This document shows positions 1 through 5,216 of a DNA stretch of 5,216 bases, in pieces. Position 1 is the stretch's first letter. Every line of letters starts with the position of its first letter. Where the stretch lies: positions 1-5,216 of the forward strand of contig JAJSZO010000088.1 of NCBI GenBank assembly GCA_030262795.1, in the 5' to 3' direction. This DNA comes from Deltaproteobacteria bacterium. GTDB lineage: Bacteria > Desulfobacterota > Desulfobacteria > Desulfobacterales > ETH-SRB1. The notes under the pieces are model-generated. The model ran no database searches. It saw nothing but the letters and a program-made list of their open reading frames with translations, and was not told where the DNA came from. Both the position numbers and the translations under genes were made by a program.

Positions 1-719
1 GAGCTTTTAATAACTGCACCTGAAAGACCATTTGCCATGATAATAACCGTATCGTTTGTGCTTGTATCGCCATCTATGGTTATCCTGTTAAAAGATCTCT
101 GAATTGCTTTATCAAGAAGTTTTTTAAGCAACTCATGATCCGCATCAATATCAGTGCAGATGAAACATAACATGGTTGCCATATCAGGGCAAATCATCCC
201 GGAGCCTTTAGCAACGCCAATTATTGTAAAAGTTTTACCGTCTATTTTACCCTGCCTTGACACACTCTTTGGAGCAGTATCTGATGTCATTATTGCTCTT
301 GCAAAAGCATAAACTCCTTCGGGCCTTAAAGAGTCGATAAGGTCGGGGATTGCGCTTTGTATCTTCTCAACCGGCAATGGGTCTCCGATAACTCCTGTCG
401 AACATACAAGAACCAATTCTTCAGGAATTCCGAGATTTGAGGCCGCAGATCCTGCCATGGTTTTTGCATCATCCAATCCTTTATCGCCTGTACAGCAGTT
501 AGCGTTTCCGCTGTTGACTATTATTGCCTGACTAATACCGGATTTAATTCGCTCCATATCAAGTAATACCGGCGCAGCCTTAATCTTGTTGCTGGTAAAA
601 GCCCCTGCGACTTTTGCAGGAATCTTTGAAAAAATAATAGCCAAATCCTTCTCACCAGCCTTTTTAAGGCCGGAAGCTACTCCTGCAGCCATAAATCCCG
701 GACATATTAAATTTTCCAT
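1..719 (-). CDS. argJ: Arginine biosynthesis bifunctional protein ArgJ (glutamate N-acetyltransferase), 3' end outside window
   Basis: ArgJ moves the acetyl group from N-acetylornithine to glutamate in the cyclic arginine pathway; some members also use acetyl-CoA to make N-acetylglutamate. The visible 239 codons are uninterrupted and run off the left edge; the family is usually near 400 residues, so about 60% is present. Family landmarks in order: the N-terminal PGFMAAGVASGLKK (7-20), AGAFTSNKIKAAPV (38-51), NSGNANCCTGDKG (69-81), STGVIG (107-112), TSDTAPK (145-151), and the self-cleavage site KGSGMICPDMATML (171-184). Thr182 is the expected nucleophile that splits the precursor into alpha and beta chains. 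DGDTSTND (216-223) follows in the beta chain. The ATG at 719 is preceded by AGAGGA nine bases upstream. It begins 29 bases after the TPR gene stop, so co-transcription is likely. A Cys replaces the more usual Ala at position 75. Whether it is mono- or bifunctional cannot be told from this. Confidence 0.96.
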   Translation of the reverse strand, partial: MENLICPGFMAAGVASGLKKAGEKDLAIIFSKIPAKVAGAFTSNKIKAAPVLLDMERIKSGISQAIIVNSGNANCCTGDKGLDDAKTMAGSAASNLGIPEELVLVCSTGVIGDPLPVEKIQSAIPDLIDSLRPEGVYAFARAIMTSDTAPKSVSRQGKIDGKTFTIIGVAKGSGMICPDMATMLCFICTDIDADHELLKKLLDKAIQRSFNRITIDGDTSTNDTVIIMANGLSGAVIKS

Positions 720-728
720 ATATGAAAT

Positions 729-734
729 TCCTCT
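729..734 (-). promoter_or_regulatory. Ribosome binding site of argJ
   Basis: AGAGGA on the minus strand, nine bases before the ATG at 719. It lies in the 29-base gap after the TPR gene stop and fixes the argJ start. No promoter is evident in that gap, which fits read-through from the TPR gene. Confidence 0.7.
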
Positions 735-748
735 AAAAAGATTCCCTC

Positions 749-1498
749 TTATTTTATCTTTTCCGCCTCTTTTTGAGCTTCAACTGCAATTGGACTATCG
801 GGCGCAAGTTCAACCACCTTATTATAGGCTCTAACCGCCTTTTTATATTCGTGCGACAAAGTGTATGCCTTTGCCAGATAAAAATATGATTCAGCAGAAT
901 GCGGATATTTTTTCACTGTTTTTTCAAGCATTGCTACTGCATCTGCCGGTCTTCCCATCGCAATACAGGTTCGGCCAAGACCCCGCAAGGCAATAATAAA
1001 ATCCGGCGCCAGATTAAGGGCATCGCTATAATATTTTTCTGCAAGCTCGTATTCCTGCTTATTGTAATATGCCCACCCCAGGTTTGTAAGAGGATAGTGG
1101 GGTGTGGCATACAAGATATCATCAATAATTTCCTTAAAACAGGTAATTGCCAAATCCCAATCTTTTTTGGCAAGATAGACAGTTCCCAGATTATTTATAG
1201 CCGGCGCATAATCCGGCTTTATTTTAATTGCTTTCTTAAAGTGTTTTACAGCAATGTCCAACCGATTTTTGGACATATATGCAAGGCCAAGATCATTTTG
1301 AAGATATGGATCTTTGGAGTATATTTTTTCCGCTTTTAGAAATTCTCTCAGCGCTAAGGTAAAATCTCTTTGCTGCATGTATGCTTCACCGAGGTTTCTT
1401 GACGCTTCTTCCTGTTTCTTTCGCATTTCAATGTTTGCAGCGCAAGAAACTATACAAAAAATTAAAACCACACTTAAAACAAGACGATTTGTTTTCAT
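749..1498 (-). CDS. TPR-repeat outer-membrane lipoprotein, PilF/PilW-like
   Basis: A 249-residue protein. It begins with a lipoprotein signal: basic MKTNR, a hydrophobic stretch (6-18) and lipobox IVSC with Cys19 as the predicted lipidated residue. Ala at +2 argues for sorting to the outer membrane. The rest is about six tetratricopeptide repeats, roughly 32-65, 66-99, 100-133, 134-169, 170-201 and 202-235, with typical signatures such as NDLGLAY (68-74), INNLGTVYLA (101-110) and TNLGWAYYNK (138-147). The segment DDILYATPHYPLTNLG (126-141) resembles the matching repeat of PilF/PilW, the lipoprotein that helps assemble the type IV pilus secretin. No other pilus gene is in view, so a different TPR lipoprotein role is possible. 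The start is supported by GGAG nine bases upstream. argJ follows after 29 bases. The lipoprotein and TPR calls are firm; the PilF/PilW link is moderate. Confidence 0.88.
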   Translation of the reverse strand: MKTNRLVLSVVLIFCIVSCAANIEMRKKQEEASRNLGEAYMQQRDFTLALREFLKAEKIYSKDPYLQNDLGLAYMSKNRLDIAVKHFKKAIKIKPDYAPAINNLGTVYLAKKDWDLAITCFKEIIDDILYATPHYPLTNLGWAYYNKQEYELAEKYYSDALNLAPDFIIALRGLGRTCIAMGRPADAVAMLEKTVKKYPHSAESYFYLAKAYTLSHEYKKAVRAYNKVVELAPDSPIAVEAQKEAEKIK

Positions 1499-1690
1499 GC
1501 TTTTTTACTCCAAAATAAGTTCACCACGAACTCCGCACGTGCGACCCTATTCAAAATTTGATATCCATAGCTTTCGGCTACGTCCTTGATATTGAATTGT
1601 AATGCTGATGAAGAAGGGGGAATTCTTTCGTTAAATTTCCCCTTTGAAGAGGGTATGGGGATGTTATTCTTCAAAATTGGAATTGCTGCA
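1499..1690. other. Intergenic gap with several small inverted repeats
   Basis: This 192-base gap lies between the 62-residue lipoprotein gene and the TPR gene. Read on the minus strand it holds: a G/C-closed hairpin at 1616-1642; a hairpin at 1567-1581 (GTAGC, loop CGAAA, GCTAT) flanked by two direct copies of ATATCAA (1586-1592 and 1558-1564); the perfect palindrome CGCACGTGCG (1534-1543); and AGTTC/GAACT around a five-base loop (1518-1532). The TPR gene ribosome site GGAG is at 1508-1511. I see no clear promoter, and none of the hairpins has the U-tract of an intrinsic terminator. It could be a decayed dispersed repeat or a structured leader of the TPR mRNA. Confidence 0.5.
1616..1642. repeat. 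Inverted repeat, G/C-closed hairpin in the gap
   Basis: GGGGGAATT (1616-1624) pairs with AATTTCCCC (1634-1642) around a nine-base loop: nine pairs, one of them a G-T wobble. The bases following on either strand are not a T-run, so it is a poor intrinsic terminator. Its form, C-run/G-run arms with an AT core, resembles dispersed intergenic repeats common in Desulfobacterota-like genomes; that comparison is from memory and untested. Confidence 0.5.
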
Positions 1691-1879
1691 CTATATTGGA
1701 ACTTCGTCGACAATTTCAGCAGCTTTATCAATTGCCTCATGTGCTGTATTTCCCACAACAGGAATTATCGAAATTACAGCGCCTCCAAGTCGCATTGGCA
1801 CGGAAACTATTTTGGTAAGAAAACATCCATTAAGCATTATCAGCATTATTAATATTACTAATAGTTTTACAGTCTTCAT
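1691..1879 (-). CDS. Small lipoprotein (62 residues), function unknown
   Basis: A short protein with a clear lipoprotein signal: MKTVK, a hydrophobic run (6-16) and lipobox LNGC with Cys19 as the lipidation site. Phe at +2 fits outer-membrane sorting. The mature part is only about 44 residues, with VPMRLGGAVISIIPVVGN (27-44) followed by a short helix-like acidic tail. The pattern of lipobox, then R(L/V)xGAV and a (I/V)PVVG turn, recalls tiny lipoproteins annotated as DUF6726-like; I am not certain of that link. The gene is credible despite its length because AGGAGG sits five bases before the ATG and the signal peptide is coherent. It lies just after the long palindrome and 192 bases before the TPR gene. 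No biochemical role can be inferred. Confidence 0.75.
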   Translation of the reverse strand: MKTVKLLVILIMLIMLNGCFLTKIVSVPMRLGGAVISIIPVVGNTAHEAIDKAAEIVDEVPI

Positions 1880-1884
1880 AATAA

Positions 1885-1890
1885 CCTCCT
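1885..1890 (-). promoter_or_regulatory. Strong ribosome binding site of the small lipoprotein gene
   Basis: AGGAGG on the minus strand with a five-base spacer to the ATG at 1879. This near-ideal site is the main reason, with the lipobox, to accept a 62-codon gene here. The left arm of the long palindrome ends only a few bases upstream (near 1894), so a folded palindrome could affect access to it. Confidence 0.8.
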
Positions 1891-1893
1891 GTC

Positions 1894-2109
1894 AACAAGG
1901 AACGTGAACGACATAACTTTCACAACTATGCATCACAGCTTCAGGCCGCCTTTGCCAAATCTCAAATCCCGGCTCAAATGCCAAACATATTGAAATAGCT
2001 CACTATTCCTTCAATTTTTGTGATCTGGGCCTATATTTGAGATTTGGGCAAATTCGACCCAAATCTGTGCGCCTACTTGTGGAAGTTAATTCGTCCACGT
2101 TCCTATGTT
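1894..2109. repeat. Long imperfect palindrome (MITE-like or large hairpin element)
   Basis: The left arm (1894-1967) and the reverse complement of the right arm (2109-2035) align by hand with 60 identical positions in 76 columns, including three single-base gaps. The best blocks are AGGAACGTG at the outer ends, then TAACTT, CACAA and CACAG, and the 17-base inner block TTTGCC(C)AAATCTCAAAT. The middle (1968-2034) continues the symmetry more loosely and closes with ATTGAA..ATAG / CTATTCC..TTCAAT around the loop CTCA (1999-2002). The whole stretch could therefore fold as one hairpin. It fills nearly all of the space between the ppsA stop and the lipoprotein ribosome site. It has no credible gene. 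I could not define a target-site duplication. It could be a non-autonomous transposable element, a repeat family member, or an RNA structure ending or protecting the ppsA transcript. Confidence 0.8.
2040..2066. repeat. Perfect 9-bp hairpin nested in the right arm of the palindrome
   Basis: AGATTTGGG (2040-2048) and CCCAAATCT (2058-2066) are exact inverted copies around a nine-base loop. The 2040-2048 segment also pairs with the left arm near 1955-1962, so the small hairpin and the long palindrome cannot form together. There is no following T-run on the minus strand, so it is not a standard intrinsic terminator. Confidence 0.65.
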
Positions 2110-2123
2110 ATGAGACTTTGTTT

Positions 2124-4583
2124 TTAATCGGTTTTGATCCCCAGCTCTCTTTCTTTTTCAGCTATCGCCAACCTGGTCTTTATAACGGTATCAGGAATCA
2201 GACTTATGGAATCAATTCCGCACTCTACAAGAAAAGTGGCAAATTCAGGAAAATCACTTGGAGCCTGGCCGCAAATACCGATTTTCTTCCCGCGGCGCCT
2301 GGCTACATCAATAACCATACGAATCATTGTTTTAACCGCTTCATTTCGTTCATCAAAAATGTGAGCCACAAGATCCGAATCCCGGTCCAACCCCAGAACC
2401 AACTGGGTTAAGTCATTGGAACCAATTGAAAATCCGTCAAATACATCACTGAATGCCTCGGCTGAAATTACGTTGCTTGGAATCTCGCACATTACATATA
2501 CTTCAAGTCCGTTTTCACCCTGAACAAGCCCGAATTCCTTCAAAACTTCTATTACGTTACGGCCTTCCTCGGGAGTACGACAAAAAGGAACCATCAATTT
2601 GATATTGGTAAGTCCCATATCATTTCTGGCCTTGAGCAAAGCTTTGCATTCAAGTTCAAAGGCAGGTTTGTATTTTGTATCATAATAACGTGAGGCTCCA
2701 CGCCAGCCAATCATGGGATTGCTTTCATGCGGCTCATACAAAGTACCGCCTACCAGGTTTGCATATTCATTACTTTTGAAATCCGATAATCGTACAATCA
2801 CATCCTTAGGATAAAAACCCGCTCCAATGCGGCCAACGCCTTCGGCCAGTTTATCAATAAAAAACTGTTTCTTGTCATCAGGGTAAGCAGTGGTACGTGC
2901 TTCAATTTCGCTTACAATTTCTGCGATCTTGTCATCACCTGCATCAGCCTTTGCTTTTAACTCATCGAAATAATAAAGAGCCAGAGGATGAATACCGATA
3001 TGAGAATTGATAATAAATTCTTCCCTGGCAAGGCCTACGCCTTCATTGGGTATCTGGCACTCAGTAAATGCTCTTTCCGGCATACCAACGTTCATCATTA
3101 CCTTGGTCTTTGTGGGAGGCAATGTATCAAGATCAACTCTTTCAATATCAAACTTCAACAACCCATCATATATATAAGCTGTTTCGCCTTCAGCACATGA
3201 AACTGTTATCTCGGTTCCGTCTTTTATTACTTCAGAACCATCTACAGTGCCGATTGCACATGGAATTCCCAGTTCACGTGAAATTATTGCAGCATGGCAG
3301 GTTCTTCCGCCGCGGTTGGTAACTATGGCGCTTGCTATTTTCATAATTGGTTCCCAGTCAGGATCAGTCATATCAGTAACCAAAACTTCACCTTTCCTGA
3401 ACTCGTGAATATGGGCTGAATCCTCAATTATATGTGCTACCCCCTGACCTATCATAGCCCCGACAGCCTGCCCCGATGCAATCACTTTGCCTTTTTCCTT
3501 TAGCACGTAAGTTTCAAGAACTCTTTTTGATGAACTTTGTGAGTGTACGGTTTCCGGCCTTGCCTGTACAATATACAGGTTGCCGGTTCCAACATTTACG
3601 CCGTCACCGTCTTTAGCCCATTCAATATCCATGTGTTTTTGATAATGATCTTCGATAATACATGTCCATTTGGCAAGCTGGATGATTTCATTATCGCTTA
3701 ATATATAACTCCCTCGTTCTTCCGGAGTGGTGTCTATATTTTTGACTGTTTTTCCGTCATTGGGATCCGGATTATAAATCATTTTAATTTCTTTACTTCC
3801 TACCCTCTTGCCAACAATTGGCTGCTTTCCTTCTTTAAGGGTGGGCTTAAAAACGTAATATTCATCGGGATTAACAACGCCAAGCACTACGTTTTCGCCA
3901 AGTCCCCAGGAACCTGTGATAAAAATTGCATCCTCAAAACCGCTCTCTGTGTCAATTGAAAAAATGACTCCGGCTGAAGCTGCATCACTGCGAATCATTT
4001 TTTGAACAGCAATGGACAGGTAAACGTCAAACTGTCCAAATCCCTTGTCGTGGCGATAGGAAATTGCGCGGTTGGTAAACAGGCTTGCAAAACATTTTCG
4101 GCAGTTTTCAATAAGAGCATCTATCCCTCTGATATTAAGAAAAGTTTCCTGTTGACCGGCAAAAGAGGCGTCCGGTAAATCCTCCGCTGTAGCAGACGAG
4201 CGAACCGCCACATCCACATTCGGGCCATATTCTTCTTCCATTTTTTTGTATGCCTCAAGAATAGCCTGCCTCAGGTCATCCGGAAACTCGGCATTTCTGA
4301 TTATGCCTCTGACCTTCTCGCCGCGTTCCTGAAGATTTTTCATATCATGAGTATCAAGCCCTGCCATGGCATTCAGTACATCATTTTCAATCCCCGCTGT
4401 TTTAATCAAATGCTTATAAGCATAAGCAGTGATGGCGAAACCATTAGGAACAGCAACACCTTTAGAAGTTAGTTTTTGATACATCTCGCCTAGCGAAGCA
4501 TTTTTGCCTCCGACCAGAGCAACATCCCCAATTGAAACTTCATCAAACCAAAGAATAAATGCCTTGTCATGTTTATCTGCCAT
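2124..4583 (-). CDS. ppsA: Phosphoenolpyruvate synthase (pyruvate, water dikinase)
   Basis: Catalyses pyruvate + ATP + water to PEP + AMP + phosphate, the cytoplasmic entry to gluconeogenesis from pyruvate. The 819-residue product has the full family layout. The N-terminal ATP-binding domain carries VGGKNASLGEM (24-34), AVRSSATAEDLPDASFAGQQETFLN (126-150, in pieces) and IVQARPET (338-345). The swivelling phosphohistidine domain has GGRTCHAAI (425-433) with catalytic His430. The C-terminal TIM-barrel has VRLSDFKSNEYANL (597-610), MCEIPSN (698-704), GSNDLTQ (721-727) and GICGQ (769-773) with Cys771 as the expected proton donor. GGKNASLGEM and the length favour PEP synthase over pyruvate phosphate dikinase. 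Thr428, two residues before the catalytic His, is where PSRP-type regulators phosphorylate the family, so such control is possible. Relative to E. coli PpsA there are roughly a dozen extra residues around 541-575. AGGAG lies six bases before the ATG, and a promoter lies upstream. Confidence 0.97.
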   Translation of the reverse strand: MADKHDKAFILWFDEVSIGDVALVGGKNASLGEMYQKLTSKGVAVPNGFAITAYAYKHLIKTAGIENDVLNAMAGLDTHDMKNLQERGEKVRGIIRNAEFPDDLRQAILEAYKKMEEEYGPNVDVAVRSSATAEDLPDASFAGQQETFLNIRGIDALIENCRKCFASLFTNRAISYRHDKGFGQFDVYLSIAVQKMIRSDAASAGVIFSIDTESGFEDAIFITGSWGLGENVVLGVVNPDEYYVFKPTLKEGKQPIVGKRVGSKEIKMIYNPDPNDGKTVKNIDTTPEERGSYILSDNEIIQLAKWTCIIEDHYQKHMDIEWAKDGDGVNVGTGNLYIVQARPETVHSQSSSKRVLETYVLKEKGKVIASGQAVGAMIGQGVAHIIEDSAHIHEFRKGEVLVTDMTDPDWEPIMKIASAIVTNRGGRTCHAAIISRELGIPCAIGTVDGSEVIKDGTEITVSCAEGETAYIYDGLLKFDIERVDLDTLPPTKTKVMMNVGMPERAFTECQIPNEGVGLAREEFIINSHIGIHPLALYYFDELKAKADAGDDKIAEIVSEIEARTTAYPDDKKQFFIDKLAEGVGRIGAGFYPKDVIVRLSDFKSNEYANLVGGTLYEPHESNPMIGWRGASRYYDTKYKPAFELECKALLKARNDMGLTNIKLMVPFCRTPEEGRNVIEVLKEFGLVQGENGLEVYVMCEIPSNVISAEAFSDVFDGFSIGSNDLTQLVLGLDRDSDLVAHIFDERNEAVKTMIRMVIDVARRRGKKIGICGQAPSDFPEFATFLVECGIDSISLIPDTVIKTRLAIAEKERELGIKTD

Positions 4584-4659
4584 CTTTGTCTCCTAATCAG
4601 CTTTTTAAGGGTAATTTGTTAATATAAAATATATACCAATAACCAACCACTCATATTTA

Positions 4660-4689
4660 TTTATATCTACAGTAATATATAAGTGTCAA
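4660..4689 (-). promoter_or_regulatory. Sigma-70-type promoter of ppsA
   Basis: On the minus strand a perfect -35 box TTGACA (4689-4684) is followed after 18 bases by TATAAA (4665-4660). The surrounding sequence is AT-rich and the pair points at the ppsA start at 4583. This is the best promoter match I found in the window. Confidence 0.7.
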
Positions 4690-4701
4690 CATTAACCTTT
4701 C

Positions 4702-4723
4702 GCTAATTTTCTTTAAAATTAAC
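4702..4723. repeat. AT-rich dyad just upstream of the ppsA -35 box
   Basis: GTTAATTTT and AAAATTAGC on the minus strand surround the loop AAAG, giving nine pairs with one G-T wobble. It sits 12 bases upstream of the -35 box. It lacks a T-run, so it is unlikely to terminate the membrane protein transcript. An operator or UP-type activating element is possible; nothing shows which protein would bind. Confidence 0.4.
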
Positions 4724-4745
4724 AACCATTTTGAACGATCTCTCC

Positions 4746-5216
4746 TCATGACAAACGTTTGTGATAAGCAATTGCGGCACTTAAATGCGCACCAAAAAGC
4801 ACGATTAAATTAACGATATAAACCAACGTCATAAAAGAGATCAGCGCTCCCAACGATCCATAAACTAAATTATATCTCGACAGGCCGCTGCTGAGATACC
4901 AGCTAAAAACAGATGTGGCTGCCCATTCAGCAATTACAGCAAAGATAGCTCCTCCAAAAGCCTCAGACCATCTAACTTTTGTTTTTGGCACCCACCGGTA
5001 AAGAATCATCAGAGTCATACAGATAAATATATAAATAATAATATTTGAAAGAATTTGGCTGAAAGATGAAATATTGATACGGCCTGCCAATTGCAAATTC
5101 CAGTCGGATATAAGATGAATTGCTGCCTTTGCCAGAAAAAATAACGGCAGTAACACTACAAGAAAGATTATTATCGAAAAGGCGATTAACCGGGCTCTGA
5201 AAATATTTTGCGCCGG
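4746..5216 (-). CDS. YihY/BrkB-family inner-membrane protein, 5' end outside window
   Basis: The visible 156 residues are the C-terminal part of a multi-pass membrane protein; the frame is open to the right edge, so the start is missing. A GTG at 5156 could be taken for a start, but the upstream codons continue a plausible family sequence (FRARLIAFSIIIF), so it is almost certainly internal. Hydrophobic segments lie at visible residues about 11-30, 54-75, 87-107 and 119-143. The family's conserved end is recognisable: GGAIFAVIAEW (88-98), RYNLVYGSLGALI (114-126) and LFGAHLSAAI (140-149), where most members have GAEL rather than GAHL. YihY/BrkB proteins (formerly called ribonuclease BN by mistake) have no well-established biochemical function. 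ppsA follows after a gap with its own promoter, so the two are probably separate units. Confidence 0.88.
   Translation of the reverse strand, partial: PAQNIFRARLIAFSIIIFLVVLLPLFFLAKAAIHLISDWNLQLAGRINISSFSQILSNIIIYIFICMTLMILYRWVPKTKVRWSEAFGGAIFAVIAEWAATSVFSWYLSSGLSRYNLVYGSLGALISFMTLVYIVNLIVLFGAHLSAAIAYHKRLS

Larger units (their letters stand above)
4584..4745. other. AT-rich gap holding the ppsA promoter region
   Basis: This 162-base stretch separates the membrane protein gene from ppsA. It holds the promoter at 4660-4689, an AT-rich dyad at 4702-4723 and the ppsA ribosome site (AGGAG, 4590-4594). The leader from the expected start of transcription to the ATG would be roughly 70 bases and is very AT-rich. 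I see no intrinsic terminator for the membrane protein gene and no riboswitch-like structure. Confidence 0.6.

Noticed and set aside
899..1339. A 146-codon plus-strand open frame opposite the TPR gene
   Set aside because: It lies wholly antisense to a clear TPR protein, and its Cys/Ile/Phe-rich sequence is typical of an antisense shadow.
1534..1592. A c-di-GMP or other known riboswitch in the gap before the TPR gene
   Set aside because: A short hairpin with a CGAAA loop recalled GEMM-type elements, but the remaining conserved blocks are absent.
1616..1642. Intrinsic terminator for the small lipoprotein gene
   Set aside because: The hairpin is real but is not followed by a T-run on either strand, so it is listed only as an inverted repeat.
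1495..1758. An 87-codon minus-strand open frame whose TGA overlaps the TPR gene ATG (ATGA), suggesting translational coupling
   Set aside because: It would start at a TTG with no ribosome site, overlaps the better-supported small lipoprotein gene out of frame by 68 bases, and its residues are just a translation of the inverted-repeat-rich gap. No protein family is recognisable.
1586..1907. Two overlapping plus-strand frames of 87-88 codons across the small lipoprotein locus
   Set aside because: Both are antisense to the lipoprotein gene, which has a strong ribosome site and a coherent signal peptide. The plus-strand frames show neither.
2037..2411. A 124-codon plus-strand open frame crossing the palindrome and the ppsA end
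   Set aside because: Most of it is antisense to the conserved ppsA C-terminus, and the rest is the palindrome arm. No ribosome site or recognisable domain was seen.
4702..4723. Intrinsic terminator for the YihY-family gene
   Set aside because: The stem is almost all A/T and the following minus-strand bases are GAAAGG, not a T-run.

Overview
This window reads as an ordinary chromosomal segment from a Gram-negative bacterium. Two lipoprotein signal peptides with outer-membrane-type sorting residues, an arginine-biosynthesis gene and a PEP synthase support that. The AT-leaning composition, lysine- and isoleucine-rich proteins and intergenic inverted repeats suggest a Desulfobacterota-like anaerobe (sulfate-reducer relative). 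That placement is inference from general resemblance only.

All five supported genes lie on the minus strand, so transcription runs from high to low coordinates. In that order: (1) 5216-4746, the C-terminal part of a YihY/BrkB-family membrane protein whose start lies outside the window; (2) 4745-4584, a 162-base AT-rich gap with a good sigma-70-type promoter pointing into the next gene; (3) 4583-2124, a complete phosphoenolpyruvate synthase (ppsA); (4) 2123-1880, a gap of 244 bases, nearly all of it one long imperfect palindrome (about 1894-2109); (5) 1879-1691, a 62-residue lipoprotein; (6) 1690-1499, a 192-base gap with several small inverted repeats; (7) 1498-749, a six-repeat TPR lipoprotein resembling PilF/PilW; (8) 719-1, the first 239 codons of argJ, which continues beyond the window.

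PpsA makes PEP from pyruvate for gluconeogenesis and appears to have its own promoter. The TPR gene and argJ are 29 bases apart and probably share a transcript, although their roles (envelope assembly and arginine synthesis) have no obvious link. The small lipoprotein may be read from a promoter in or near the palindrome, or by read-through from ppsA.

I found no tRNA, rRNA, CRISPR array, transposase or defence gene. The most unusual structure is the long palindrome after ppsA, which looks like a MITE-type or dispersed repeat element and could also act as an RNA hairpin between ppsA and the lipoprotein gene. No clearly new multi-gene system is visible.
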